Positions 54,294 to 63,641 are shown, numbered from the stretch's first letter. The stretch is 64,000 nucleotides of DNA from CAWEPK01 sp963835595 (GCA_963835595.1 CAWIGL010000002.1:1612001-1676000), one strand, 5' to 3'. The notes: generated by a model not told the origin, from the sequence alone. Translations and numbers: made by a program.

Positions 54294-55048
54294 GTCGCCC
54301 CCAGTGGATTAGGTGGGTCAAGCGGAGCAAGAGAGAGAAGACCGAAACCGAAGGCTTTACCTGAGCCGATGCCCTGGATAAGCGTTTCATAAAAACGGGC
54401 GGGGTCGGCGACGACGAGAACCCCATCGTAGCGGACGGAGCGGAGACGTGACTGTTCGGTTTTTTCGGGTTTTTTGAAATAGGCGTAGCCTTGCTGAACG
54501 GTTGTCGAGTCCTTGCTTATTGAAAATCCCGCCGCCTCGGCCCGGCGGTCAAGCCAATCAATGAGTCGGTCGGTCGGCACGGGGACGCGCTTGCCGATAG
54601 ATTCCTCTTTTGCGTCGGGTGAATTCTTACTCAGACGTCTGGTAGGATTCACCGAAAGACGGAACCTGAGACGCTGTCCTCTCGTAAAGCGTGGATCAAA
54701 CGGCTTCACCTCCTGGGGAGTCGCCAGCAGATAACCGGCGTTGTGAAAGGCGTATCCCCAGTCGGGCCTTACGGCGGATTGCACGATTATCACCGCCCGG
54801 CCATTGGAATGCGGATCGATGCGGAAGAGAAAGCCGGAGTCGGGTTCGCGCCTGCGGTGTACCTGCCCTGCAAAATCGTCCGGCGCATAAGGCGCAAGAA
54901 AATCGGGATCGCGCGCTCTTCTCGGATCAGACGGAAACGCCATGCAAAGCCTCTGGTGTACGTGATAGAGATTTCGCAGCCACAACCGTCCGGGTCTGGG
55001 ACGATCGGGGTTGTCGCCTATATCGATCAAGAGAGAAGACAGGTACAT
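54290..55048 (-). CDS. cas6e: Cas6e crRNA endonuclease
   Basis: 252 aa RAMP protein that cuts the pre-crRNA in the repeat hairpin and stays bound. It starts MYLSSLLID; LWLRNLYHVHQRL has the His (residue 31) matching the catalytic His of E. coli Cas6e (YQLHQ). The C-terminal glycine-rich loop is IGSGKAFGFGLLSL. GGAGG stands at a good distance before the ATG, inside the cas5 end. Confidence 0.93.
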   Translation of the reverse strand: MYLSSLLIDIGDNPDRPRPGRLWLRNLYHVHQRLCMAFPSDPRRARDPDFLAPYAPDDFAGQVHRRREPDSGFLFRIDPHSNGRAVIIVQSAVRPDWGYAFHNAGYLLATPQEVKPFDPRFTRGQRLRFRLSVNPTRRLSKNSPDAKEESIGKRVPVPTDRLIDWLDRRAEAAGFSISKDSTTVQQGYAYFKKPEKTEQSRLRSVRYDGVLVVADPARFYETLIQGIGSGKAFGFGLLSLAPLDPPNPLGAT

Positions 55049-55049
55049 A

Positions 55050-56210
55050 TTATTGCACCTCCTCGCCGGCAAGATGCCGGCGACGGGTCTCCAACGACCG
55101 GAACCTGATGATCTCGCCCCGTTTACGGATGATCGTGTCGCGCCAGCGCGGTTCTTCGGGATCGATGCGGTCCAAACCCATACCAAGGCCATATTCGATC
55201 ATTGTCACGGCATCATGGCACAGGCGGCAAAGGGAGCGGACATTCTCAAGATGCTCTTTCATTATTTTCTCGTCTTGAAGGGCCTCTAAATTATGCTCTT
55301 TCCCGGCGCGGCGGTAGGAGATATGTTGACCTGTCTTGGCAGGTGATTTGCAGAGGACGCAAAGGTGATGGTCGTCGGCAAGACGCCTGTCCCGAATCTT
55401 GCCCCATGTACTTTTGTCGTAATCGGTGCGAGTGCGGGGCGGCGCTGGAGTGCGCGTCAGAGAATGTGCCTCGTCAATATCGATATCGCATCCCGCACCG
55501 ACTGTTAACGATCTCCTGATAACGAATCGCGGGTAATGCGAGGGCGGCTCAAATGTCAGAGGTACATCATACCAGACGAGCGCGTCATCGGGCGCTTCCG
55601 GCTCTTCAGGGGTGGGGACCCAGTCGAGCAGACAATTCACGACTTGCGGAGGCCGGTCTCCTTTGAGCCGCGGGCGCCAGGGCGCCGCTTTGAGCGCCGA
55701 GAGCAAATCCGGAAAGTCGGAGGCTGGATATTCCAGCAGAGGGCGAGAGGGAATGCAGCACTTTCTACCGAGGTAAAGCGTCCATTTGGGGGTATTCACT
55801 GCGGCCTCCACTTCGGCAATCAAATCCGGTTCGCCTTGCAGGGCGACGAGAAAAGAGGCGTCGCAGAGATACTCGCGACGGGTAATGAGGGTCTCGATCT
55901 CCTTTGTCCCGGCTGTTATCTTGATGCCGGTTCCATCTGCCTTAGGCAAGCCGACTTTTGCCCCGACGGTGTGATAATCCCACCACCGGATGCCGGGCCG
56001 GTCAATGCGGACGCCCATTTTAAGGTGTCTTAGAGTTTCTATGCGGGCCTCTGAGTCTCTACGGGATAGACCGGCTGCACAACACAGCAGGCCGATGATG
56101 CCGGATTTGGTGGGCGCCTCCATCGTTCTGCGAATTACGAATTTGGAGGTATCGCCCCAGGCCTGGAGCGGACCTTCGATGCCCAGAAGAAGCGTATTTG
56201 ATGCGCTCAT
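55050..56210 (-). CDS. cas5: Cas5e fused to a C-terminal HNH nuclease domain
   Basis: 386 aa, against about 224 for E. coli Cas5e. Residues 1-240 are Cas5: MSASNTLLLGIEGPLQAWGD, RRTMEAPTKSGIIGLL and the C-terminal RFVIRRSL. Residues ~262-355 are an HNH domain: Cys 284 and Cys 287 (CVLC), His 296 (GQHISYRR), Asn 323 (LENVRSLC), Cys 328, Cys 331 and His 332 (CRLCHDAVT), all the zinc and H-N-H residues of an active nuclease. ATG 56210 begins 2 nt after the cas7 stop. Cas5 caps the crRNA 5' handle, so the nuclease would sit near the PAM end of Cascade. No cas3 accompanies it. Confidence 0.95.
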   Translation of the reverse strand: MSASNTLLLGIEGPLQAWGDTSKFVIRRTMEAPTKSGIIGLLCCAAGLSRRDSEARIETLRHLKMGVRIDRPGIRWWDYHTVGAKVGLPKADGTGIKITAGTKEIETLITRREYLCDASFLVALQGEPDLIAEVEAAVNTPKWTLYLGRKCCIPSRPLLEYPASDFPDLLSALKAAPWRPRLKGDRPPQVVNCLLDWVPTPEEPEAPDDALVWYDVPLTFEPPSHYPRFVIRRSLTVGAGCDIDIDEAHSLTRTPAPPRTRTDYDKSTWGKIRDRRLADDHHLCVLCKSPAKTGQHISYRRAGKEHNLEALQDEKIMKEHLENVRSLCRLCHDAVTMIEYGLGMGLDRIDPEEPRWRDTIIRKRGEIIRFRSLETRRRHLAGEEVQ

Positions 56211-56212
56211 GG

Positions 56213-57445
56213 TCAGGCCTCCGTTCTCAAACGAATGTTCTTGACGTGGGCGATTTCGTTTATAATCGCCTCCACGAAGCCACCCGGTTTCCCTTCCTCC
56301 CCGCCGAGGATGTCGAATCGCCGTTCGGTCACGAGTTTGGGCATCTTCTTTCTTCCATCCTCCGAGCGTTCCCAGTATCGGAAAGGAAACCTCCATAGTT
56401 TGGGGCTGTACCAGAGGAGAGTAGAATCTACGCCGTAGGCATTGCGGATTGCTTGAACGTGATCCGCTAGACACGCGACACTGCGTCCCTCGATGCTGTG
56501 TTCATCAGGCGCGTCGTCATCGGGTTTGCCCACGCGCTCTACGGGCTCGGCAAAGGCGTTCGCGTAGCTGGTCGGCGTCCTGGTCTTTTTTATCTCTACG
56601 AGCAGGCCGCACGGCTCGCAATGGGAGGCGAAGCTGTTCTGCTTGCCTGCGGGATTGACAACCGCCGCTGCCCGAATGAACGCCCCGACCGTATGCGCGG
56701 CCAGCTCCTCATTGCCCTTCAGGTTACCGACCAGGGTATCCCAGTTGATGGAGAAATACTTGTAAAAACAGGCCGAGGCAAACATCGCCTCGTCGAGATA
56801 GCCCGCGCCCGCATCTTCACCGGGGATATCGTCGGTGGCTACGTAGTAATCGACTTGGAGGTGGGCCTCATGAGTGGAAAGCGCATGGGCCACCTGTAGC
56901 GCCGCCTCAACAGTAGTATGAAGTTTTTCCCATATCTTAGATGATTTGTCGGGCTCCAACATACGCCCCGACAAGGCCATATCGGGCACTGCCGTTCGTT
57001 CGGCAATGAGTTTGCCGAATTCTTTTGCCAAGACCTCATCCGATCTTCCATCGCTCTTTTGCAAGAGCTCGGCCATCGCTGCGACTGCCTCTCCCGTGGT
57101 ATATACAAGCATCTTGCTTTTGTCCGCGTTCTCTTGACCATCTTCCTCGGCGCCCTGTTTCGCCTCCCTGGGTTTTAATCCACACGCTTTCAGGATATTC
57201 TCCGCCCGCTTCCCGACATCCATACCAGTAACCTTTTCGGCTATCAATTTCGCCAATTGCCGGGTGCGAATCCCGCCTCGTAACTCCTGGAACTCCCTGC
57301 TCATGCGTATGCTCCGTTTGATGCACTGGCTGGATATGCGCGAGCGCAACACGCCACCGAAATAGCAGGTCTTTGGCGCACCCAGGTCGTCCCTGTTCAG
57401 GTTGGACGGGCTGTGGTTTTGAATCGCGTGAATCTCGATCAACAT
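56213..57445 (-). CDS. cas7: Cas7e Cascade backbone
   Basis: 410 aa RAMP protein that forms the crRNA-covering filament. ATG 57445, behind AAGGAGGG, starts MLIEIHAIQNHSPSNLNRDD, then GAPKTCYFGGVLRSRISSQC, the Cas7e opening. AGAGYLDEAMFASACFYKY and YANAFAEPVE follow. It is slightly longer than E. coli Cas7e (363 aa). The open frame extends 14 codons further upstream without support. Confidence 0.95.
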   Translation of the reverse strand: MLIEIHAIQNHSPSNLNRDDLGAPKTCYFGGVLRSRISSQCIKRSIRMSREFQELRGGIRTRQLAKLIAEKVTGMDVGKRAENILKACGLKPREAKQGAEEDGQENADKSKMLVYTTGEAVAAMAELLQKSDGRSDEVLAKEFGKLIAERTAVPDMALSGRMLEPDKSSKIWEKLHTTVEAALQVAHALSTHEAHLQVDYYVATDDIPGEDAGAGYLDEAMFASACFYKYFSINWDTLVGNLKGNEELAAHTVGAFIRAAAVVNPAGKQNSFASHCEPCGLLVEIKKTRTPTSYANAFAEPVERVGKPDDDAPDEHSIEGRSVACLADHVQAIRNAYGVDSTLLWYSPKLWRFPFRYWERSEDGRKKMPKLVTERRFDILGGEEGKPGGFVEAIINEIAHVKNIRLRTEA

Positions 57446-57945
57446 GGCTTCCCTCCTTCGAAGGTTTTTAAAAATTCTTCCGCCCATTTGAGTCGCGTGG
57501 ATTCGCGCTCCCAGATGGAGAGATCATGGGTAAATCTCACCCAGTCGATTCCCATGTCTTTTGAATCGACCAGATCAAGCGCCCACCGCAGGTCGGACTC
57601 CATCTTCCCAAGCGGCAGTGCCAACAGCCTGTCGAACCTTTGCCTGAAACGTTTTTCCGTGCCCTTGTCGGGCCGGCACCGCCCGAGCCGGCAGGCAAGC
57701 GTCTTGCCGGGTGTCTGTGGAACCGGACGGAATGCGTAGAGCTTGGCTATCAGCCAGGCCACCTCGCGGCGGGGAGCGACCGGACTTTTAGCTCGAAGCG
57801 GCCACCAGAGCCCCGTGAACAGGTCGAAGCCGTCTATGGTTTCGTCCAATCCCCGCCCTGCCAAAGAGCGGAGCAGCGCCCGCTCTCCCGGTCCAAAGAG
57901 GCGGTCATTGGTAAGTCGAGCAATATAGGCTGTTGTCTGACTCAT
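57439..57945 (-). CDS. cse2: Cse2 (Cas11e) small subunit
   Basis: 168 aa all-helical small subunit, two copies of which form the Cascade belly. Characteristic are GERALLRSLAGRGLDETIDG and the arginine-containing RFRQRFDRLLALPL. It starts within the ATGA overlap with cas8e and overlaps cas7 by 7 nt. Confidence 0.92.
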   Translation of the reverse strand: MSQTTAYIARLTNDRLFGPGERALLRSLAGRGLDETIDGFDLFTGLWWPLRAKSPVAPRREVAWLIAKLYAFRPVPQTPGKTLACRLGRCRPDKGTEKRFRQRFDRLLALPLGKMESDLRWALDLVDSKDMGIDWVRFTHDLSIWERESTRLKWAEEFLKTFEGGKPC

Positions 57946-59483
57946 CGTTCTGCTCCCTTCTTACGAACAGGCTCGCCCGCCGCCCTATCCACCTGCTGTC
58001 GCGCCTTCAAGACTGCTTCAGTAGCGCGGCGAATCTCCTGACGCCGACGCAGGGCAGATCCAGTTGTTGTAAGATCGACGACCTGCTCAACATTTCCGCA
58101 GAGAATTCTACAAACTTCCTCCCTCCACTTCTTCATTGCCTTCATTTGTGTATCCGTATCGGATTGGTCAGCGCAGCGTAACTCCTGGATAAGAATTCTA
58201 AATGCTTTCTCCAATCTTTCCTCAACTAGGAAGCTCACCGCGCAAAGACCGGCTCGGATTGCGTGCCCCTTCGCCGCCTTCGAACTCAGGGCCTCTATGA
58301 CAGCATGATACTTCGGCCTCCTGTTCCAGTTCATTGTACCGGCGAAAGTCGTCTTCCGGGTAAGCTGTCTGAGCCACTCTAACTCATCTATCAGACCCTT
58401 TTGGATACTATTGTTCAGGATAGGCATAGTGACCACATAGGCCTCGACGTGCTTGTAAAGCTGCTGGCTGGCTCCGACCAGGATCGTGTGAAACTTAGTA
58501 GGACCGGTCTGCCGGGCAGAACGTTGTAATAGTCCCTTCAATATAGAATGCCACACACCTGCATGATCCTCTAAGGGATCATTGGGGGCGGGCCATGACG
58601 GGACAATACTTTTCTCTCTCCCCTTGCTATCCTTGATATTGACACGCAACAGCTGGGGATCGTCGGCCCACGGCTCTTTTGAAGATCGTTGCCATCCCGG
58701 ACGGAAAAGGATTTCTTTGACTAAGCGATCGGTTGGAGCCCCACAGTAACAACATCGTCCGCGAGGGTGATCTCTATTGATTTGCGATTCGGGCAGCAAA
58801 AGGAGAACGCGTCGGGATTGCCAGGTCATGCCTTTTAGAAAGCCGAGCGGTGTTCTTTCACAGGCACCTTTCCAAGAGGGTACGTCATTGTTGACTGGCT
58901 CACTGCCCGGCCAGTTGAGCAATAGCGAATCAAAGAGACTAGCGCCGGTTTTTATGGAATAGGACGGCGTATTCCCGTTAACGCTGGCGGTCATGCTTTG
59001 TCCGGGGCCGGCGGTCCCTGCCGTCGCAAAGCAAGACCATCGCAATAGCCCCATTGCGCAGCACGCGAGACAGAGTCCTTCGTGAAAATCTCTAACGTGC
59101 CTGAAATGTGCAATGTTGGTACCCGACGGAAGATCATGTAACAGGTACGTTACAGCAACTGCTTTACCGTCTGCCTCACGATCCTGATAAAAAGGCTTTT
59201 TTCCGAAGAGGTTGAAGCAGTCTTTATTATCATTATCATAGAGCTTTTTGAACCAATCCCGAGGGAACGAGCCATCCGGGGCCTTGTCCGTCGGGCTTCC
59301 CTGGCACCAATAAAGCAGCGCGAGCAAGAATCGCAGGACCGCCACCCGGTCCATGGGATTGCTCGCCGCAACTTGACGAATCCGGCCTGCCTGAGTGAGA
59401 GCCTCAATGATGCCCACACGATTCGTTTTCCCATCTTTCCATAAAACAGGTATCCATTTCTCTTCGAGCAGGTTGTAGCTCAT
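57942..59483 (-). CDS. cas8e: Cas8e (Cse1) large subunit
   Basis: 513 aa. ATG 59483 directly after GGAGGGGG gives MSYNLLEEKWIPVLWKDGKT, the usual Cse1 start. NPMDRVAVLRFLLALLYWCQ, FNLFGKKPFYQD and GRCCYCGAPTDR (a CxxC pair) follow; the C-terminal four-helix bundle lies around 370-510. It recognises the PAM and would recruit Cas3 in ordinary I-E systems. First gene of the cas operon. Confidence 0.95.
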   Translation of the reverse strand: MSYNLLEEKWIPVLWKDGKTNRVGIIEALTQAGRIRQVAASNPMDRVAVLRFLLALLYWCQGSPTDKAPDGSFPRDWFKKLYDNDNKDCFNLFGKKPFYQDREADGKAVAVTYLLHDLPSGTNIAHFRHVRDFHEGLCLACCAMGLLRWSCFATAGTAGPGQSMTASVNGNTPSYSIKTGASLFDSLLLNWPGSEPVNNDVPSWKGACERTPLGFLKGMTWQSRRVLLLLPESQINRDHPRGRCCYCGAPTDRLVKEILFRPGWQRSSKEPWADDPQLLRVNIKDSKGREKSIVPSWPAPNDPLEDHAGVWHSILKGLLQRSARQTGPTKFHTILVGASQQLYKHVEAYVVTMPILNNSIQKGLIDELEWLRQLTRKTTFAGTMNWNRRPKYHAVIEALSSKAAKGHAIRAGLCAVSFLVEERLEKAFRILIQELRCADQSDTDTQMKAMKKWREEVCRILCGNVEQVVDLTTTGSALRRRQEIRRATEAVLKARQQVDRAAGEPVRKKGAER

Positions 59484-59524
59484 TGCCCCCTCCACGCTTT
59501 TACTCAATTGGCGCTCCTCAACAG

Positions 59525-59553
59525 ATGATATGATGGAACAATGGGAATGGCAA
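59525..59553 (-). promoter_or_regulatory. Probable promoter of the cas operon
   Basis: Minus strand TTGCCA (59548-59553), 17-bp spacer, TATCAT (59525-59530); each matches five of six consensus bases. It would give a leader of about 35 nt before cas8e. The 263-bp gap to the divergent flavoprotein gene holds no other gene and no trace of cas3. Confidence 0.6.
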
Positions 59554-59746
59554 CGGAAAAGTAGCGAAATGAGTGGGGGAAGAAATCAGATGTCCTTAAT
59601 GTCGAGCTCTATTTTTACATTTTTTTTAATTGCCTTGCGGGCCGGTTCGGTGTAAATAGTAGGGACCGGCAGCCTGCATCGATGGGTGTGCGCTTTTTTG
59701 AGAACGAAGGCCGGAAAGCCGCTTTTCGCTTAGAGGAGGAGACAAA

Positions 59747-61327
59747 ATGTCGAATGAAAAGAGAGTAACCCGGCGTGACTTCCTGAAGAAGACGGTGGCC
59801 GGCGCCGGCATAGCGACGGCAGGTGTAATAGGCGCCCAGCGGGCGACACCGGCTGCTGCTGCGGTCGTACCGAAAAAATGGGACATGGAAGCGGACGTAG
59901 TCGCCATCGGCAGCGGTTTTACGGGTCTGGCAGCCGCCATCACGGCGACGGAGGCCGGGGCGAAGGTGGTCGTCCTCGAAAAGGCGAAAAAGGCGCACGA
60001 GGGCGGGAACAGCAAGGTCTCCGGCAACATGTGGTGGACGCCGACGAACGCGGAGGAAGGGTTCACTTACGTCAAGGCGATGGCCTTCGGGACGACGGAC
60101 GACGAGAGTCTGAGGGCGCTGGAGGCGGAGCACGTGAAGCTCAACGACTGGCTCTCCGCCAAGTTCGGCGTCAAGCCCGCGCCCATAGGCGGGCTTTTCG
60201 AGCCGGAGCACCCGGAGCTGCCGGGAAACGACTGCGTGCGGACCTGGGGAAACGGAGGCGGGGTCTTCTTCGGCCAGTTGTACAACCCGGTTCGCGCATA
60301 CGCGGACAAGATCAAGCTCCGGTTCATGTATGAGACGCCCGCCAGGGAGCTTGTCCAGGCGCCAACAGGCGAGGTCGTCGGGGTCATGGCGGAGGCGGCA
60401 GGCAAGCCGCTCTTTATCAAGGCGAGGCGCGGTGTAGTCATGGGCTGCGGCGGCTACGAGTTCGACTTCGAGATGGCAAAGCAATTCCTGCCGGGCTGGC
60501 CCGTCTACGGTCGCGGCACGCCGTACAATACGGGCGACGGGATCAGGATGTGCCAGAAAGCGGGCGCGGCCCTCTGGCACATGAACAACACGCTGGGCGG
60601 CTTCGGCTGCCTCGTCGTCCCCGAATTTGCGCCGGTCCTCATCAACCTTGCGATGCCTGCGGACAGCTATATCTTCACCGACAAATTCGGCCGGCGGTTC
60701 ATGAACGAAAAGCGGGAGAACCGGCACGGCTTCGGCCACAAGGAATACCAGCTTTTCTTCGACGGCGTCCTGGCCGATTTCACGCGCAACCCCTGGTGGA
60801 CCGTCTTCGACGATGCGACCGCCAAGAAAGGCCCGCTCCTATACAGGCACGGCACCACCTTCACCTGGTTCAACGCGCATTCGGGCTATAAGTGGAGCAA
60901 AGACAACAGCGCCGAGGTCGCAAAGGGATGGATCCTGTCCGCGGCCGACATCGGGGAGCTGGCAGCGCGCATGCAGGCGAAGGCCGATGTCCTGGGCAAT
61001 ACGGTAGCCAAATACAACGATTTCTGCAAAGGCAAGACTGACGGAGAGTTCGGGCGGCCCGCAAAGACGCTGGTTCCGTTGGAGAAGGGGCCGTTCTATG
61101 CGATGAGGACCTACCCTGCTACTTACAATACCCAGGGCGGCCCGAGGCGCAACGGCAAGTGCCAGGTCCTCGACGCATTCGGCCGGCCTATTCCCCGCCT
61201 GTACAGCGGCGGCGAGATGGGCTCGTTCTTCGGCTGGATGTACAACGGCGGGGGGAACAACGCGGAGGCCCTGGTGACGGGGAAAATTGCCGGTACGAAC
61301 GTCATGAAGGAAAAGCCCTGGGCATAG
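59747..61327 (+). CDS. Tat-exported FAD-dependent oxidoreductase (FAD_binding_2)
   Basis: 526 aa. The twin-arginine signal RRDFLKK is at residues 9-15 followed by an Ala/Gly-rich hydrophobic segment. The FAD-binding dinucleotide site VVAIGSGFTGLAAAI is at 51-65 with VVVLEKAKK. The C-terminal GGEMGSFFGWMYNGGGNNAE is typical of fumarate-reductase/ketosteroid-dehydrogenase flavoproteins. No haem motif (CxxCH) is seen, so electrons must come from a partner. The substrate is unknown; an enoate or fumarate-like reductase in the periplasm is a reasonable guess. Confidence 0.85.
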   Translation: MSNEKRVTRRDFLKKTVAGAGIATAGVIGAQRATPAAAAVVPKKWDMEADVVAIGSGFTGLAAAITATEAGAKVVVLEKAKKAHEGGNSKVSGNMWWTPTNAEEGFTYVKAMAFGTTDDESLRALEAEHVKLNDWLSAKFGVKPAPIGGLFEPEHPELPGNDCVRTWGNGGGVFFGQLYNPVRAYADKIKLRFMYETPARELVQAPTGEVVGVMAEAAGKPLFIKARRGVVMGCGGYEFDFEMAKQFLPGWPVYGRGTPYNTGDGIRMCQKAGAALWHMNNTLGGFGCLVVPEFAPVLINLAMPADSYIFTDKFGRRFMNEKRENRHGFGHKEYQLFFDGVLADFTRNPWWTVFDDATAKKGPLLYRHGTTFTWFNAHSGYKWSKDNSAEVAKGWILSAADIGELAARMQAKADVLGNTVAKYNDFCKGKTDGEFGRPAKTLVPLEKGPFYAMRTYPATYNTQGGPRRNGKCQVLDAFGRPIPRLYSGGEMGSFFGWMYNGGGNNAEALVTGKIAGTNVMKEKPWA

Positions 61328-61449
61328 GGCGGCTGGGGCGAGGCCGGTCTGCCGCGGTCGAGCGTGCTTCCGACCGGCGTTGTGCATAGCATCGCATTCG
61401 GAAGCGTTGTTCCTGGCGCGTAATAATCCGAAAACAGGGCTGTTTTTGC

Positions 61450-61477
61450 TTGACACCCCTCACGCGGTTATTATAAG
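61450..61477 (+). promoter_or_regulatory. Promoter before the DUF35-thiolase-Tct genes
   Basis: TTGACA (61450-61455) and TATAAG (61472-61477) with a 16-bp spacer. Transcription would start near 61485, inside or beside the palindrome described next. Confidence 0.6.
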
Positions 61478-61483
61478 TTAACT

Positions 61484-61499
61484 GATTGACGCGTCAGTC
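61484..61499. promoter_or_regulatory. Palindromic operator, TetR-like
   Basis: A perfect TGACGCGTCA core (61487-61496) with mostly symmetric flanks, just downstream of the -10. Its form resembles sites of TetR/FadR-like repressors of acyl-CoA metabolism. No such regulator is encoded in the window. Confidence 0.5.
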
Positions 61500-61524
61500 G
61501 CTTTATCGATAGAGGAGGCTTATC

Positions 61525-61957
61525 ATGGCCGTAATGGCCTTACCAGATCTTTTCATCGAGGCCGAAGACGGCGCCCACATCCTGAGCGCCCGGTGCAATT
61601 CGTGCGGCACATATTTTTTCCCGCGCTACCACGAGCAGCACAGGCCGGGCTGCAGCCCGGGAGGGCGTCGAGAACGTCCCGCTCGCGAGGGAGGGCAAGC
61701 TCGCAAGCTACACGATCCAGTACTACCTGCCCCCGCCTCCTTTCAGGACTGCAACGGATATCACCCCCTACGTGATCGGTCTCGTAGAGTTCCCTGAGGG
61801 CATCCAGGTGACGGGCATCGTCGTCGGGTGCAGCCACGACCAGCTCAAAATAGGCCAGCCCGTCGAGACGACGACCTACACGCTTTATCAGAACGAGCAG
61901 GGGGAAGACGTCGTGACGTGGGCGTTCCGGCCCGCAGGCGCCGTGAAACGGGCATAA
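61525..61957 (+). CDS. DUF35 OB-fold acyl-CoA-associated protein (frameshifted)
   Basis: About 143 aa. The rubredoxin-like part has CNSCGTYFFPRY, and the matching second pair would follow at HRPGC. One surplus C near 61663 breaks the frame; the corrected reading is EGVENVPLAREGKLASYTIQ, then the OB fold through PYVIGLVEFPEGIQVTG and TWAFRPAG. DUF35 proteins form complexes with thiolase-like proteins such as the one encoded next. AGGAGG precedes the ATG. Confidence 0.85.
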
Positions 61958-61983
61958 GACGCGAAGGAGCGAAGGAAGGAGAT

Positions 61984-63166
61984 ATGAGAGAGGTCTCGAT
62001 TATCGGGGTCGGCATTCATCCGTGGGGGAAATTCCGGGAAAAGACCTTCGTCGATATGGGCGTTGCCGCGGTGTCGAGGGCGCTTTCCGATGCAGCTATC
62101 GACTGGAGGGAGATCCAGACGGTCTGCTCCGGGATCTGATATATGGGGTGGCAACGCGGGCCATCTTTCGGGCCAGTACCTCGCGAGCGTCTTCGGCGAG
62201 ACGGGCATCCCGATAGTCAACGTGTACAATGCGTGCGCGACGGGCGCCTCCGCGCTCCGCGTGGCGTACCTGACCATCGCGTCCGGGCAGGTGGACGTCG
62301 CCCTCGCCGTCGGCGTGGACCTCTCGCCGGAAGGGTTCCTTGGCGCAAAATCGGATAACCCCAAACAGGACAGGGACGTGCTGCGGTGGCGCATGGTCGG
62401 CATGCCGAACCCGACCTACTGGGCGCTCGAATGCAGGAAGCGGATGGCGCGGTACGGCACCACCGGGGAGGACCTCGCGAGCGTCAAGGTGCTCTTGAGC
62501 CGGTACGGGAGCCAGAACCCCAACGCGCGCTACAAGAAGGTCTATACGATGGAGGAGGTCCTGACCTCGAAGATGGTAAGCGACCCCTTGCGCCTTTACG
62601 AGATCTGCGCGACGAGCGACGGGGCTGCGGCCCTCATCCTCTGCGCTTCCGACAAGGCGCGGAAGTATACGAGCCGGCCGGTCACGGTGGCAGCCACCGC
62701 GATGGGCAGCGCCATTTACGGAGACCCGACGATCCGCATCTCCGCGATATCGGCGCCCGCGAAGGCGGAGGCCCCGCTTCTGAGCGAAAGCTATTCCGCG
62801 TCCCGCCAGGCTTATGAGATGGCCGGCATCGGTCCTGAAGACGTGGACGTGCTGGAGTTGCCCGACAACAGCTCGTGGCACTACCTGCAATACCTTGATA
62901 CCTGCGGCTTCTGCGGCGAGGGGGAGGCGGAGCGGATGCTGAAGGAAGGGAAGACCCGCATCGGCGGCAAGGTGGCCGTCTGCCCGAGCGGCGGGTTCTC
63001 TTCATTCGGAGAGGCGATAGGCGTGCAGGCGATCTGGCAGGTGGCAGAGGTGGTGACCCAGCTCCGGGGTCAATGCGGGCTGAGGCAGGTGGAAAACGCG
63101 AAGGTCGGCATGGCCCAGACCTACGGGCTGATGGGCAACAGCGGCACGACGATCCTGAAGGTATAG
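61984..63166 (+). CDS. Thiolase-family protein (SCP-x type, frameshifted)
   Basis: About 393 aa. It starts MREVSIIGVGIHPWGKF; near 62132 one surplus A creates a premature stop, after which SDIWGGNAGHLSGQ continues. The active-site Cys lies in NACATGASALRVAYLTI. The C-terminal PSGGFSSFGEAIGVQAI holds a Gly-rich loop but not the usual GGHPxGA His motif, as in nonspecific lipid-transfer/acetyl-CoA-acetyltransferase-like relatives. It acts with the DUF35 protein, probably in CoA-thioester cleavage or synthesis. Confidence 0.85.
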
Positions 63167-63182
63167 GGCGGGCAGCGGACAC

Positions 63183-63641
63183 GTGAAGAAAAGCTTCGTA
63201 ATCAACGACGTCTGCTGGATGCTCGTCTCCGTCCTGATCTGCATAGAGGCGCTCAGACTCGGCTTCGGCTCCCTCAAAGAGCCGGCTGCGGGCTTCATGC
63301 CGTTCGTCGCGGGCCTCATCATGGCGGGTCTCGCTGCCGCGGACCTCATAATCGGCCTTATGGGCGGATGGAAGGACTACGCGGACGAATCGGCCTGGAA
63401 GCAGACGAGCTGGCTCAAGCTCGTATCGACCGTGGCCGTGCTCTTCGCCTACGCGCTGCTCTTTCGTTTTCTGGGCTTCATCGCAGACACGTTTCTCCTC
63501 ATGGTGTTCTTCATCCAGGTCATAGGGCGCAAGTCGTGGGTTCTCACGGTCGTCATATCCGGCGTCACCACCGGCGTCTTCTACGTAGTCTTCAAGACCT
63601 TTCTCGATTGCCAGTTGCCGTCGGGATTCCTGGGGTTTTAG
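63183..63641 (+). CDS. TctB-family small transporter subunit
   Basis: 152 aa with four predicted membrane helices (about residues 8-25, 38-60, 80-100 and 115-145). Position directly before tctA and the length fit the small membrane subunit of tripartite tricarboxylate transporters. GTG start. The periplasmic binding protein TctC is not seen here. Confidence 0.82.
   Translation: MKKSFVINDVCWMLVSVLICIEALRLGFGSLKEPAAGFMPFVAGLIMAGLAAADLIIGLMGGWKDYADESAWKQTSWLKLVSTVAVLFAYALLFRFLGFIADTFLLMVFFIQVIGRKSWVLTVVISGVTTGVFYVVFKTFLDCQLPSGFLGF

Noticed and set aside
55050..55480. The HNH domain as a homing endonuclease or intron-encoded insertion in cas5
   Set aside because: It is in frame at the C-terminus after a complete Cas5 domain, the downstream gene spacing is intact, and no intron or intein boundaries are seen.
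59747..61327. The gene upstream of cas8e as a divergent Cas3 or CRISPR accessory protein
   Set aside because: It carries a Tat signal and an FAD-binding site and is transcribed divergently; no HD or helicase motifs.
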